From the NCBI GenBank assembly GCA_036503065.1, contig DASXXM010000676.1, positions 1 to 17,754 on the forward strand: a stretch of DNA of 17,754 nucleotides, in the 5' to 3' direction. Both the position numbers and the translations under genes were made by a program. Shown here piece by piece: positions 5,747 to 13,521 of the stretch; the first letter of the stretch is position 1; each line of letters starts with the position of its first letter. The notes below the pieces were generated by a model that had not been told where the DNA came from, did no database searches, and saw only the letters and a list, made by a program, of their open reading frames with translations. The stretch comes from DATEPR01 sp036503065 (lineage in GTDB: Bacteria; Actinomycetota; Actinomycetes; Mycobacteriales; Pseudonocardiaceae).

Positions 5747-6310
5747 CTAGATCGGGCGCCACATGAACTCGCCGCTCTGCGCGCAGCTCCACTGGATGAC
5801 CCAGGCGCCCAGGTCCTTCCTGGCGCCGCCGACCGCGACGCACTTGCCGCTGTTGAGGTTCACCAGCTGGTAGGCACCCGCGAACAGCGTCGAGGTCGCC
5901 GGCACCAGGGTGAAGATCTGGTCGGCGGTGCCCTGGCAGGTGAACACGAAGGCCGCCGCCCCGTCGGCGCCGGAGCCGCCGGAGATGGACAGGCACTGGC
6001 CGTTGTGTTCGTCGATGAGCTCGTAGCTGTTACCGCTGGTGTTCACGGTGTCCCAGAAGATGGTGTTGTCGTTGCCGCACCCCTCCTGGCGTGCCGCGCC
6101 CCGCGATTCCGGGTCGTAGGCCAGGCACAGATTGCTGTTGGCGTCGACCCACCGGTAGCTGCCGTTGACGATGGAGCCGGCCGGCGAGGCGTGCGACACG
6201 CCTGCGGCGTTCGCCGGAGTCCCGGTGAGGACCATGGCCAGGGCCGAAGCGATGGCCAAGGCCGCGCCTAGGCGGGCCAGGCCACGTCGACGTCGGGTTG
6301 CGATGAGCAT
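5747..6310 (-). CDS. Secreted ricin-type beta-trefoil lectin-domain protein
   Basis: The 187-residue exported protein consists of a signal peptide and one carbohydrate-binding beta-trefoil. Residues 1-36 form the signal (RRRR, then a hydrophobic helix ALAIASALAMVL, with Ala-X-Ala cleavage near ANA-A). Three homologous lobes follow at about 52-88, 96-136 and 147-187. Each opens YRWVD/YELID/YQLVN and holds one Cys pair (C62-C78, C106-C125, C157-C176), likely disulfides. The QxW signatures are degenerate (TIFW, QIFT, EFMW), so sugar binding may be altered. No catalytic domain is attached, so it is a stand-alone lectin. The ATG at 6310 is chosen over an upstream extension to 6412 because AGGAGG lies just before it and the signal peptide begins there. 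The gene diverges from a DUF2079 gene. Confidence 0.87.
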   Translation of the reverse strand: MLIATRRRRGLARLGAALAIASALAMVLTGTPANAAGVSHASPAGSIVNGSYRWVDANSNLCLAYDPESRGAARQEGCGNDNTIFWDTVNTSGNSYELIDEHNGQCLSISGGSGADGAAAFVFTCQGTADQIFTLVPATSTLFAGAYQLVNLNSGKCVAVGGARKDLGAWVIQWSCAQSGEFMWRPI

Positions 6311-6362
6311 TCCTACTCCTCCTGGTGGGTGCTTGGGCGGAGGTGAGCGTGGCAGACCCGAC

Positions 6363-6392
6363 GGGACAACAAATGGGACACCAGACGGGACA
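6363..6392. promoter_or_regulatory. Three GGGACA direct repeats at exact 12-bp spacing upstream of the lectin gene
   Basis: GGGACA starts at 6363, 6375 and 6387 (TGTCCC on the lectin's strand), 53-82 bp ahead of the lectin start in a divergent intergenic region. Direct repeats near one helical turn apart suggest cooperative regulator binding. The protein that binds is unknown. Confidence 0.4.
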
Positions 6393-6535
6393 CGACGCGG
6401 CCACCGCGCCACCGAACGGGTGAGAAGTGATCGGTCTGTCCGACGTCCGACCCACCATTCGGCCGCGTCCCGAACGTGATTCGCCGGATGGGTAGCCTCT
6501 GAGGCGATCCTGGAACTGGTGAGGGGGCCCGGCCG

Positions 6536-8029
6536 TTGACTGCAACGCTCCAGTGGCTTCGCGTGTCCACGCGGGCGGTGCTGCCGGTACGGAAGAACCA
6601 GGAGCCGTTGACCGGGTGGCCCGCGCTGTGGCGACGGGCCGGCATGGCGTTGCCCGTGGTGTTCTTCGCGCTCTACACGGCGTCGTCGCTACTGCGCGAT
6701 CACCACCTCGGCACCGCAGGCTACGACCTGGGCATCTTCGATCAGGCCGTGCAGTCGTACGCGCACCTCGACGCGCCGATGACGCCGCTGAAGGGACCGG
6801 GCTTCAACCTGCTCGGCGATCACTTCAGCCCGATCCTGGCGTTGCTCGCCCCGCTGTACCGGATCTGGCCGGACCGGCGGCTGCTGCTGGTGGCGCAGGC
6901 CCTGCTGCTGGCGGTCTCGGTCGTACCGGTGGTCGGCGTGACCGCGCGGAAACTGGGCCACTGGGCCGGTTTCGCGGTGGGCGTGGCCTACGGCCTGTCC
7001 TGGGGCATCCAGGGCATGGTCGGCTACGACTTCCACGAGGTGGCCTTCGCCATCCCGCTGTTGGCGTTCGCCATGGCCGCCCTCGCCGAGAACCGCTACC
7101 GGGCCGTCGCGGTATGGGCGCTGCCGCTGTTGCTGGTCAAGGAGGACATGGGGCTGACGGTCGCGGCGATCGGGCTGGTGCTGGTGCTGCGGCGGCAGTG
7201 GCGGCTCGGTGCCGGGCTCACGGTGGCGGGTATCGGGACGTTCCTGCTGACCACGCTGGTGATCATCCCGCACCTCGACCATCTGTTCCACACCTACCGG
7301 TACTGGAGCGTGGTCGGCTCGGCCAAGTCGAACACTGCCCCTGCGCCCGGCATCGGGCAGTTGCTGCGGCTGCTGGTCGACCTGCCGCGGGACGCGGTGA
7401 CGCCGACCGGCAAGCTGACCATGCTGTTGTGGCTCTTCGGGATCGTGGCGTTCGTGGTGTTCCGGTCGCCGCTGCTGCTGGTCGCCGTGCCCACCCTGCT
7501 GTGGCGGCTGGTGTCGACCAATCCGGCCTACTGGAGCATCGGGCAGGTGCACTACAACGCCGTGCTCATGCCGATCGTGTTCGTGGCGTTCGCGGACGCG
7601 GTGGCCTCGTTGCGGTCTGGCCGGTGGCGGCTGCTGCGCGGCTGCGGCCGGATCGCGGTGCCGGTGGTGCTGGCGGTCGCTCTCCTTGCGCTGCCTCGGT
7701 TCTCGCTGTGGGACCTGACTCGGGCGGCCACCTATCGGGCGGACCCGCACGCCGCCGCGGCCAGGGCGCTGGCCGGCCGGATTCCCAGCGGTGCCGAGGT
7801 GTCGGCCAGCAACTACCTGGTGCCGGTGGTGGTGGACCGCTGCGTGACGGTCCTGTTCCCGAACGTCCATCGGGTGCCGGTGGACTACGTGCTGGTGGAC
7901 ACGACCAACCTCTACGGCGTGCCGCTGCCGCACGACCAGCAGGAGGCATACCTGATCGCCCTGCCCGGCCAGGGCTACCACCTGATCGGCCAGGCGGACG
8001 GGATCGAACTGTTCCAGCGCGACCGTTGA
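6536..8029 (+). CDS. DUF2079-family multi-pass membrane protein
   Basis: The 497-residue integral membrane protein has about nine or ten hydrophobic helices and belongs to the DUF2079 family, common in actinomycetes and cyanobacteria. Family landmarks are YDLGIFDQ (63-70) and GDHFSPILALLAPLYRIWP (from about 94), plus FHEVAFAIPLLAFA and KEDMGL. A soluble C-terminal end (SASNYLVP...VLFPN) follows the last helix. The family has been compared with GT-C membrane glycosyltransferases because of its early acidic loop, but no reaction is established. The start is TTG, with GAGGGGG about ten bases upstream; a GTG ten codons in is an alternative. It is divergent from the lectin gene and ends at a strong terminator convergent with the GH79 gene. 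Function is unknown. Confidence 0.85.
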   Translation: MTATLQWLRVSTRAVLPVRKNQEPLTGWPALWRRAGMALPVVFFALYTASSLLRDHHLGTAGYDLGIFDQAVQSYAHLDAPMTPLKGPGFNLLGDHFSPILALLAPLYRIWPDRRLLLVAQALLLAVSVVPVVGVTARKLGHWAGFAVGVAYGLSWGIQGMVGYDFHEVAFAIPLLAFAMAALAENRYRAVAVWALPLLLVKEDMGLTVAAIGLVLVLRRQWRLGAGLTVAGIGTFLLTTLVIIPHLDHLFHTYRYWSVVGSAKSNTAPAPGIGQLLRLLVDLPRDAVTPTGKLTMLLWLFGIVAFVVFRSPLLLVAVPTLLWRLVSTNPAYWSIGQVHYNAVLMPIVFVAFADAVASLRSGRWRLLRGCGRIAVPVVLAVALLALPRFSLWDLTRAATYRADPHAAAARALAGRIPSGAEVSASNYLVPVVVDRCVTVLFPNVHRVPVDYVLVDTTNLYGVPLPHDQQEAYLIALPGQGYHLIGQADGIELFQRDR

Positions 8030-8050
8030 CACAAGAGCCATTGACAGCAG

Positions 8051-8083
8051 ATCGGCGGCCCGATGATCCACCGGGCCGCCGAT
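8051..8083. terminator. Strong bidirectional hairpin terminator between DUF2079 and GH79 genes
   Basis: The perfect 12-bp arms ATCGGCGGCCCG and CGGGCCGCCGAT enclose a 9-nt loop between two convergent stop codons. It has no U-tract, as is common in actinomycetes. Confidence 0.85.
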
Positions 8084-8090
8084 CCAGGTA

Positions 8091-9443
8091 CTACAGCGTG
8101 TCGACCAGTACGGCGCTGCCGGCCGGCACGGTGACCGTGACCTTGGTGCCGAAGACCGGCATCACGTGCGGTACCGGATGGAACGCGCCGCTCGCGCTGA
8201 CCGCGGCACCGCCGATCGTGATGGCCGTCGACCCGAGCGACGGGGCCGTCATGGTGAACGCGGCGGCGATGAGGGCGAACGATGGCAACGTGATGGTGGC
8301 GGTGACCGGGGTCGCGCCCTTGTTGTTCACGAACACGTTCCGGCCGATGCCCCACGAGGTGACGTCCGGCGAGCCGTTCACCGATGCCGAGTGGTACGCG
8401 CCGGTGCCGGCCATGACCCAGAGCAGTTCGCCGTAGTAGACGCCCTGCACGCCGGTGACCGTGTTGCCGGAGAACGTGATCGGCGTGTACTTCGACGTAC
8501 CGCCGCCGTGGAAGTTGATGCCGACGCCGCCGTGCGCGGCGATGCCGGACATGTAGTCCAGCGACCACAGGGACGCGGCGGCCGTGTCACTCACGCCGGT
8601 CGCGCCACCGTTGAAGAACGAGTTGGTCTCGGTCATCCGCCACGTGCCTATCCCGCTGGCCTGTTGCGCCTTCTGCATCGCGGCTTCGGTCTTCTGCAGC
8701 TTCCCGCCGGGGGCGTTGGAGGCCATCATCTCGGGGATGTTCGCGTTGGCGGCGCTGTCGATGTAGGTGTGGTCGGACAGGATGGTCAGGCTGTTGGCCT
8801 TCTGGTCAAGGCCGAACGTGGTGTCCCACTGTGTGCCCTTGGCCTGGCCGGGGCCGTCGAACGTCACGTCGGGAGCGACCGCCTTGATCGCGCCGACATA
8901 CTGGCTGAACGCGGCCTCGTACTGGGCCTGGGTGTCGTAGAAGTCCGGTTCGTTGCCGATCTCGAACGCCTGCAGGCTGTTGCCGAGGGCCTGTGCGGCG
9001 AACTGCGCCTCGGACGCGGCGTTGGCCGACGTGTTGAGCTTCAGGTCGATGCCGTAGATGACCTTCCAGTGGGTGGCGCGCAGGAAGCCGGCGAGCTTCG
9101 TCACGTCGGACGGGGCGACCTCGAGGATGTTGCCGCCCGCGCCCGCGGCGTTCCAGTTGACCCGGTCGACCTGGTTGCCGCCGATGCGGATCACGTTCGG
9201 ACCGAGCAGCCGGAACAGGTTGACCAGGTTCGTGTTGCTCGTGTCGAACAGGTCGGCGCCGACCTCGTTCTTTTCGTAGCTGAAGCCGGCGAAACCGTTG
9301 CCGACCTGGCTGCCCCGCGCCGAGTCCACCGACACGGTCACCGGGGTGCCGGTGGGTGGCGATGCCGCGAATGCCGAGGCGCCACCGAAAACCGTTGCCG
9401 ACACGACTACCGCGGCGACGACCCCCAGTGCGGATTTCCGCAT
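8091..9443 (-). CDS. Secreted glycoside hydrolase, GH79-like (beta-glucuronidase/heparanase type)
   Basis: The 450-residue exported protein has a signal peptide (about 1-27, MRKSALGVV...AFA-A), a (beta/alpha)8 catalytic domain and a C-terminal beta domain. IRIGGNQVDR near residue 86 and the acid/base region EIGNEPD (E165) mark a clan A hydrolase. E272 in RMTETNSF fits the nucleophile position, and HGGVGINFHGGG is like the region after the nucleophile in GH79 enzymes. The family releases glucuronic acid or related residues from polysaccharides and proteoglycan-type glycans outside the cell. The C-terminus (LLVDTL-like end, VTVTVPAGSAVLVDTL) matches the small beta domain. The ATG has AAGGAGG seven bases upstream. 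Transcription probably depends on the palindrome-rich promoter at 9489-9536. GH30/GH39-like enzymes are the main alternative; the exact substrate is unknown. Confidence 0.82.
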   Translation of the reverse strand: MRKSALGVVAAVVVSATVFGGASAFAASPPTGTPVTVSVDSARGSQVGNGFAGFSYEKNEVGADLFDTSNTNLVNLFRLLGPNVIRIGGNQVDRVNWNAAGAGGNILEVAPSDVTKLAGFLRATHWKVIYGIDLKLNTSANAASEAQFAAQALGNSLQAFEIGNEPDFYDTQAQYEAAFSQYVGAIKAVAPDVTFDGPGQAKGTQWDTTFGLDQKANSLTILSDHTYIDSAANANIPEMMASNAPGGKLQKTEAAMQKAQQASGIGTWRMTETNSFFNGGATGVSDTAAASLWSLDYMSGIAAHGGVGINFHGGGTSKYTPITFSGNTVTGVQGVYYGELLWVMAGTGAYHSASVNGSPDVTSWGIGRNVFVNNKGATPVTATITLPSFALIAAAFTMTAPSLGSTAITIGGAAVSASGAFHPVPHVMPVFGTKVTVTVPAGSAVLVDTL

Positions 9444-9488
9444 AGCACTTCCTCCTTGTGGTGCGAGAGATTGGGCGCTACCGGTAAT

Positions 9489-9536
9489 TCATGTATATGA
9501 ACATGTATTTCTACATGTCAACCGTCATATACATGA
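9489..9536 (-). promoter_or_regulatory. GH79 promoter embedded in nested AT-rich palindromes
   Basis: The outer arms TCATGTATATGA (9489-9500) and TCATATACATGA (9525-9536) are perfect complements. Inside them, ACATGTA (9501-9507) and TACATGT (9512-9518) form a second perfect dyad around TTTC. On the minus strand a consensus -35 TTGACA (complement of 9516-9521) and a -10 TATACA (complement of 9492-9497) sit within these dyads, 18 nt apart. Regulator binding would therefore control access directly. The divergent YeeE/YedE gene starts 119 bp away and might share the control. Confidence 0.72.
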
Positions 9537-9654
9537 CATCCTGCCGAAACGTAGCCTTGGGTGTCACGGCTGTCAACGGGCCGCGTGACGAGTCCGACCG
9601 ATCGCTCGGCCGGTTGGTGCATCTGCCAACCGACCACGGAGACTTTCCACGGAC

Positions 9655-10650
9655 ATGTCACCACCGACCGCGAGGAGCACGCTGGTGGACGGGATCGCGG
9701 CGCTGACCGGCGTGCTTGCGGGTCTGGGTATGGGCTACGTGTTGCAACGGGCCCAGTTGTGTTTCCACGCCACCTTCGACGGTGTGCTGCGGCGCCGGTT
9801 CCTGCTGGCCCGTGGGTGGTTGCTGGGCGTGGCGATCGCCGCGGTCGGCCTGTCCGCGGTGTTTCTGACGCCGTTGGGTGGCCGGCTGAATCAGGGGCTG
9901 CCGTTCGTGCCGGTGGCGAACGCGGTGGGCGGTGTGGTCATCGGGGTCGGCATGGCGGTGGCCAGCAGTTGCGTGTCCGGCCTGTTCTACAAGCTCGGCG
10001 CCGGCATGCTCGGCTGTGTCGCCGGGTTGGCAGGCTGGGCGGGTGGCGAACTCGTGGCCCGCCGAATCGTGGTGCCGGGGCCGACGGTGCTGTCCGGCGG
10101 CGCCGGGGCGACGATCCCCGGGCTGCTCGGCCTGCCCCGGCTCGCCGTGGCGCTGGTCTTCCTCGCGGTCACCGTCGTCGTGCTGTGGCGTTGGCGGATT
10201 CATGAGCGCCCCGAGCACGGCTGGCAGTGGGGCTGGCCGGTGACCGGCGTCGCACTGGGCGCGGTCACCGTGGCCGGCTGGGTGTTGGCCGGGTTGGGGC
10301 ACTCGTCGTTCGGTCCGAGCACCGTCGGCGCGGTCGCGAGTATCGCCGCCGGCACACCGAACTGGTGGCTCGTCGCGTTTCTGGTGGGGATCGTCGGCGG
10401 TGCCGCGGTGGCGGCGCGGACCGCGGGCGGGTACGCGCTGCGGGGCGAACGTCCGGTCCGTTACGTCCAGTTGGTCGTCGGTGGGTTTCTGCTCGGCGCG
10501 GGCGGCTGGATCGCGGGTGGCTGCAATCTCGGCCACGGCCTGTCCGGGGTCGCTCAGCTCAACGTGTCCTCGTGGGTGGTGGTCGTGGCCATCGTGGCCG
10601 GGATCGGCGCGACCCGTGTCGCTCGTGCGCGGGTTTCGCGCGTCAGCTGA
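9655..10650 (+). CDS. YeeE/YedE (TsuA-like) sulfur-compound transporter
   Basis: The 331-residue polytopic inner-membrane protein has about nine helices and belongs to the YeeE/YedE family. Its E. coli and Spirochaeta relatives (TsuA) take up thiosulfate through relayed cysteine thiol contacts. Visible are C36 in QRAQLCFHATFDG, C106 in ASSCVSGLFYKLGAG and C290 in GGWIAGGCNLGHGLSG, the three family cysteine motifs in order, plus an extra C121. The ATG at 9655 has a weak CGGAGA 12 bases ahead. No sulfurtransferase (TusA/rhodanese) partner is visible next to it. It is divergent from GH79, and its last eight bases overlap the end of the convergent regulator gene, with no terminator. Whether the solute is thiosulfate or another sulfur or selenium compound is unknown. 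Confidence 0.88.
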   Translation: MSPPTARSTLVDGIAALTGVLAGLGMGYVLQRAQLCFHATFDGVLRRRFLLARGWLLGVAIAAVGLSAVFLTPLGGRLNQGLPFVPVANAVGGVVIGVGMAVASSCVSGLFYKLGAGMLGCVAGLAGWAGGELVARRIVVPGPTVLSGGAGATIPGLLGLPRLAVALVFLAVTVVVLWRWRIHERPEHGWQWGWPVTGVALGAVTVAGWVLAGLGHSSFGPSTVGAVASIAAGTPNWWLVAFLVGIVGGAAVAARTAGGYALRGERPVRYVQLVVGGFLLGAGGWIAGGCNLGHGLSGVAQLNVSSWVVVVAIVAGIGATRVARARVSRVS

Positions 10651-13396
10651 ACGCCAGTTGCCGTCGGATGCGGTCGGCGTCGGCGGTTCTGTCCTGCGCT
10701 TCGTACAGTGCCAGCGCGCGCTGCCATGCGGTGCGCGCCTCGCCGTCCTCGCCGAGTGCGGTGTGCGTGTGGCCGAGTCGGTCCAGCGTGGCGGCTTCCT
10801 GGTAGGTGTGGCCGAGGTCGTGCAACACGTCCAGTGCCTGGGCGTAGTACTCCTTGGCCTCCGCGTGGTGGCCGAGTTGGCTGCCGATGTAGCCGAGGCT
10901 GTCCAGCGTGTTGGCCTCGCCGGGACGGCTGGCATGGCGGCGGAACAGGGCCAGCGCGGCCGCACAGTGCGCGCGGGCCTGCTCGTAGTCGCCCACCCGC
11001 GCGCTGTACCAACCGACCGCGTTGAGTTCCCTTGCCTGCCACACCGGCCGGTCCAGCGTCTGGTAGAGGGGCAGCGCGCGGCTGGAGTGCGCCAGCGCCT
11101 GTTGGTCGTCGCCCTGTTGTTCCCAGGCCCAGGCGAGCGAATGGTGGGCGTGCGCCTGGGCCGCCACGTCGCCCGCGCTCTCGGCCAGGGTCAGCGCCGC
11201 ATAGAGATGCGCAAGGGCTTGCGCGTGCATGCCGGCCACGGCGCAGGCGTGACCGAGGCGCCTGCGGGCCAGGATCTGGTTTGCCGGATCGTCCTGTTCC
11301 TGCGTCGCGGCCAGGCCGGTCGTCCACGCCGTGAGCGCGCCGTCGGTGTGGCCACGGCGCCAGTGGAAGGTGTCCGTCGTCCACGCGAGTTGCCAGGCCG
11401 GGGCGTACCAGTGCCGTTCGGCGGCCACGCGTTGGGTGGCCAGCAGGTTGGGGTGTTCCGCGGTGAACCACGCCATGGCCGCGGCCTCGTCGGGCAGGGT
11501 TTCCGTGCGCGCGCCGGGAACGGCGTCGCCGAGTTCGATCGGCGGCCGGTGTCGGTCCAGCAGCCGGTCACCGGCGGACGCGGTGCGCAGGTAGTGGTCG
11601 ACCAGCCGCCGCAGGCCGTCGGCGCCGCTGTCGGCACGGTCGGCGGCGTACCTCCGGACCAGGTCGTGCATCCGGTAGCGGCCCGGGTTCGGTTGCTGCA
11701 AAAGATAAGCGTTCTCCAGTTCGCGCAGCAGCGTGCTGGTCCGGCCGGGGTCCAGCGCGGTGAGCGACGCGGCGGCGTGCAGGCCGATGTCCGGCCCCGG
11801 CACCAGGCCGAGCGGTCCGAACACCGTTGCCGCGTCAGGGGAAAGGGCCTGGTACGACCAGGAGAGCACGGCCCGCAGGTTGGTCTGCGGATCACCGCCG
11901 TCCAGGGCGTCCAGCGGACTTGCCTGGCCGGTCAGCGCGTCGGCCAGTGCCGACAGCGGGAAATCGGGATGGGCGGTGGCGTGCGCCGCGATGATGCTGA
12001 TCGCCAGTGGCAGTCCCGCGCAGAGGGACAGCAGTTCGCGCACGGCGGTCGGGTGGGCGGCCAGCCGGTCCGCGCCGAGATAGCGGGCCAGCAGTTCGCG
12101 GGACTCGGCCGCCGCGAGGACGTCCAGATCCAGGGCGTGCGCGCCGTGTCCGGTGAGCAGCCCGGTGAGCCTGCGGCGGCTGGTGACCAGGGCGACGCAC
12201 GTAGCGCTGCCCGGCAACAGGGGCGTCACCTGGGCGGTGTCCGCGGCATTGTCCAGCATGATCAGCATGCGTTTGTCGGCGACCAGGCTCCGGTACATCC
12301 CGACCTGGGCGTTCAGGTCGGTGGGAACGGTGTCGACGCCGAGTGCGTCGAGGAATCCACGTATCGCGGTCGCGGGGGACATCGGCTGGCCCGCCGGGTC
12401 GAAGCCGCGCAGGTCGACGTGCAACTGCCCGTCGGGAAACCGGTCCACGTGCAGATGCGCCCACTGCAACGCCAGCCAGGTCTTGCCGATGCCGCCCGTG
12501 CCGCCGATCGCGGAGATCGCCATCGTCGTGCCCGCCTGCGCGTCCAGCATGTCGGTGAGCGCGGCGAGTTCGGCCGTGCGGCCGGTGAACAGCCGTGGTG
12601 GGGCCGGCAACTGGCGCGGCCGGGGGAGTCGTGCCGGCCGCGGCGCGGCCGCCGGGGCGTCCAGTGCCAGGTCCGCGGTCAGGATCTGTCGGTACAGCTT
12701 CTGCAGCGGCGGGCTCGGGTCGGTGCCCAGCCCGTCGGCCAGCAGCTCGCGCAGGCTTTGGTAGTACTGCAACGCGTCGGCCTGGCGGCCACTGCGGTAG
12801 AGGGCGGTCATGTACTGGCCGCCGAGGCGTTCGTCCAACGGGTAGGTCGCCACGCGATCCGACAGTGCGGCCAGCAGCGCGGCGTGCTGGCCCTGGCGTA
12901 GCCGGATGTCGGTGAGGTCGAGCTCGACCGCGTGGCGTTCGTTGGTCAGGGTGGCCCGGACGGCGTTGATCCACGGTGTGTCCAGGTCGGCGAAGGGCAG
13001 CCCGCGCCACAACCCGATGGCCTGCTCGAACCGTGCGGTGCGGTCGGCGTCGTCGCCTGTCCGCGCGAGCCGCACGAGTCCGCGGAACTGGTGGAGATCG
13101 ACGGCCTGCTCGTCGACGTTGAGCTGGTAGCCGCCGCTGTGCCGGGTGATCGTGGCGCTGGCTGCCGGGGCCAAAGCCTTGCGCAGCAGCGATACGTACG
13201 TCTGCAGCACGCTGGTGGGCCGGTTGGGATAACGGTGCCCGGCCCACACCCGCTCCACCAGCAGGTTCGCCGACACCGTCCGGTTGGCGTCGATCAACAG
13301 GGTGGCGAGCACGCATCGCTGGCGGACCGAGCCGATATCGGCGACCGCATTGTCGATACGCAGTTCGATCTCACCGAGCAGCCGAAACTCGACCAT
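10643..13396 (-). CDS. SARP (AfsR/DnrI-type) regulator with BTAD, NB-ARC and TPR domains
   Basis: This 917-residue large SARP transcription factor typically activates specialised-metabolite clusters by binding direct heptamer repeats near -35 boxes. An OmpR-type winged helix spans about 1-95 (VRQRCVLATLLIDANRTVS...RPTSVLQTYVSLLRKAL). The bacterial transcription activation domain follows at about 100-245. The NB-ARC ATPase has its P-loop in GGTGGIGKT (298-306), Walker B in MLIMLD (377-382) and the GLPLAI motif. C-terminal TPRs run from about 620 to the end. Length and order match AfsR-like proteins. It lies 117 bp downstream of the TPR gene on the same strand as the putative RiPP operon, so it is the likely pathway-specific activator. 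GGAGGG lies ten bases before the ATG. Its stop overlaps the convergent yeeE stop. The family is firm; the target is inferred. Confidence 0.92.
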   Translation of the reverse strand: MVEFRLLGEIELRIDNAVADIGSVRQRCVLATLLIDANRTVSANLLVERVWAGHRYPNRPTSVLQTYVSLLRKALAPAASATITRHSGGYQLNVDEQAVDLHQFRGLVRLARTGDDADRTARFEQAIGLWRGLPFADLDTPWINAVRATLTNERHAVELDLTDIRLRQGQHAALLAALSDRVATYPLDERLGGQYMTALYRSGRQADALQYYQSLRELLADGLGTDPSPPLQKLYRQILTADLALDAPAAAPRPARLPRPRQLPAPPRLFTGRTAELAALTDMLDAQAGTTMAISAIGGTGGIGKTWLALQWAHLHVDRFPDGQLHVDLRGFDPAGQPMSPATAIRGFLDALGVDTVPTDLNAQVGMYRSLVADKRMLIMLDNAADTAQVTPLLPGSATCVALVTSRRRLTGLLTGHGAHALDLDVLAAAESRELLARYLGADRLAAHPTAVRELLSLCAGLPLAISIIAAHATAHPDFPLSALADALTGQASPLDALDGGDPQTNLRAVLSWSYQALSPDAATVFGPLGLVPGPDIGLHAAASLTALDPGRTSTLLRELENAYLLQQPNPGRYRMHDLVRRYAADRADSGADGLRRLVDHYLRTASAGDRLLDRHRPPIELGDAVPGARTETLPDEAAAMAWFTAEHPNLLATQRVAAERHWYAPAWQLAWTTDTFHWRRGHTDGALTAWTTGLAATQEQDDPANQILARRRLGHACAVAGMHAQALAHLYAALTLAESAGDVAAQAHAHHSLAWAWEQQGDDQQALAHSSRALPLYQTLDRPVWQARELNAVGWYSARVGDYEQARAHCAAALALFRRHASRPGEANTLDSLGYIGSQLGHHAEAKEYYAQALDVLHDLGHTYQEAATLDRLGHTHTALGEDGEARTAWQRALALYEAQDRTADADRIRRQLAFS

Positions 13397-13504
13397 GGTT
13401 CGATCACCCTCCGGCGAGCCCGACCGTTTCCCCGTATTCGGCTTGAATAGCCGATCCCGCGGGAGGACTCAATGTTTGCCGAAGGGTTGCATCGTTCGGT
13501 GGCG

Positions 13505-13521
13505 CCGGCTGGTTCAGCCGG
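13505..13521. terminator. Small hairpin at the TPR gene stop codon
   Basis: CCGGCTG and CAGCCGG around a 3-nt loop span the TGA of the TPR gene, just before the SARP gene. The stem is only 7 bp and could be a weak terminator or attenuator separating the operon from the regulator. Confidence 0.45.

Noticed and set aside
6311..6412. Longer N-terminus for the lectin
   Set aside because: It would place VPSGVPFVVPSGLP-type low-complexity sequence ahead of a signal peptide. The internal ATG has a strong AGGAGG site.
6689..8071. 460-codon minus-strand open frame
   Set aside because: His/Gln/Arg-rich antisense of the DUF2079 gene and crosses the terminator.
8166..9500. 444-codon plus-strand open frame
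   Set aside because: It is an antisense shadow of the GH79 gene, which has a signal peptide, ribosome site and catalytic motifs.
10400..12901. 833-codon plus-strand open frame
   Set aside because: It is antisense to the SARP gene, has shadow-like composition and no domain, and the minus strand encodes an unmistakable regulator.
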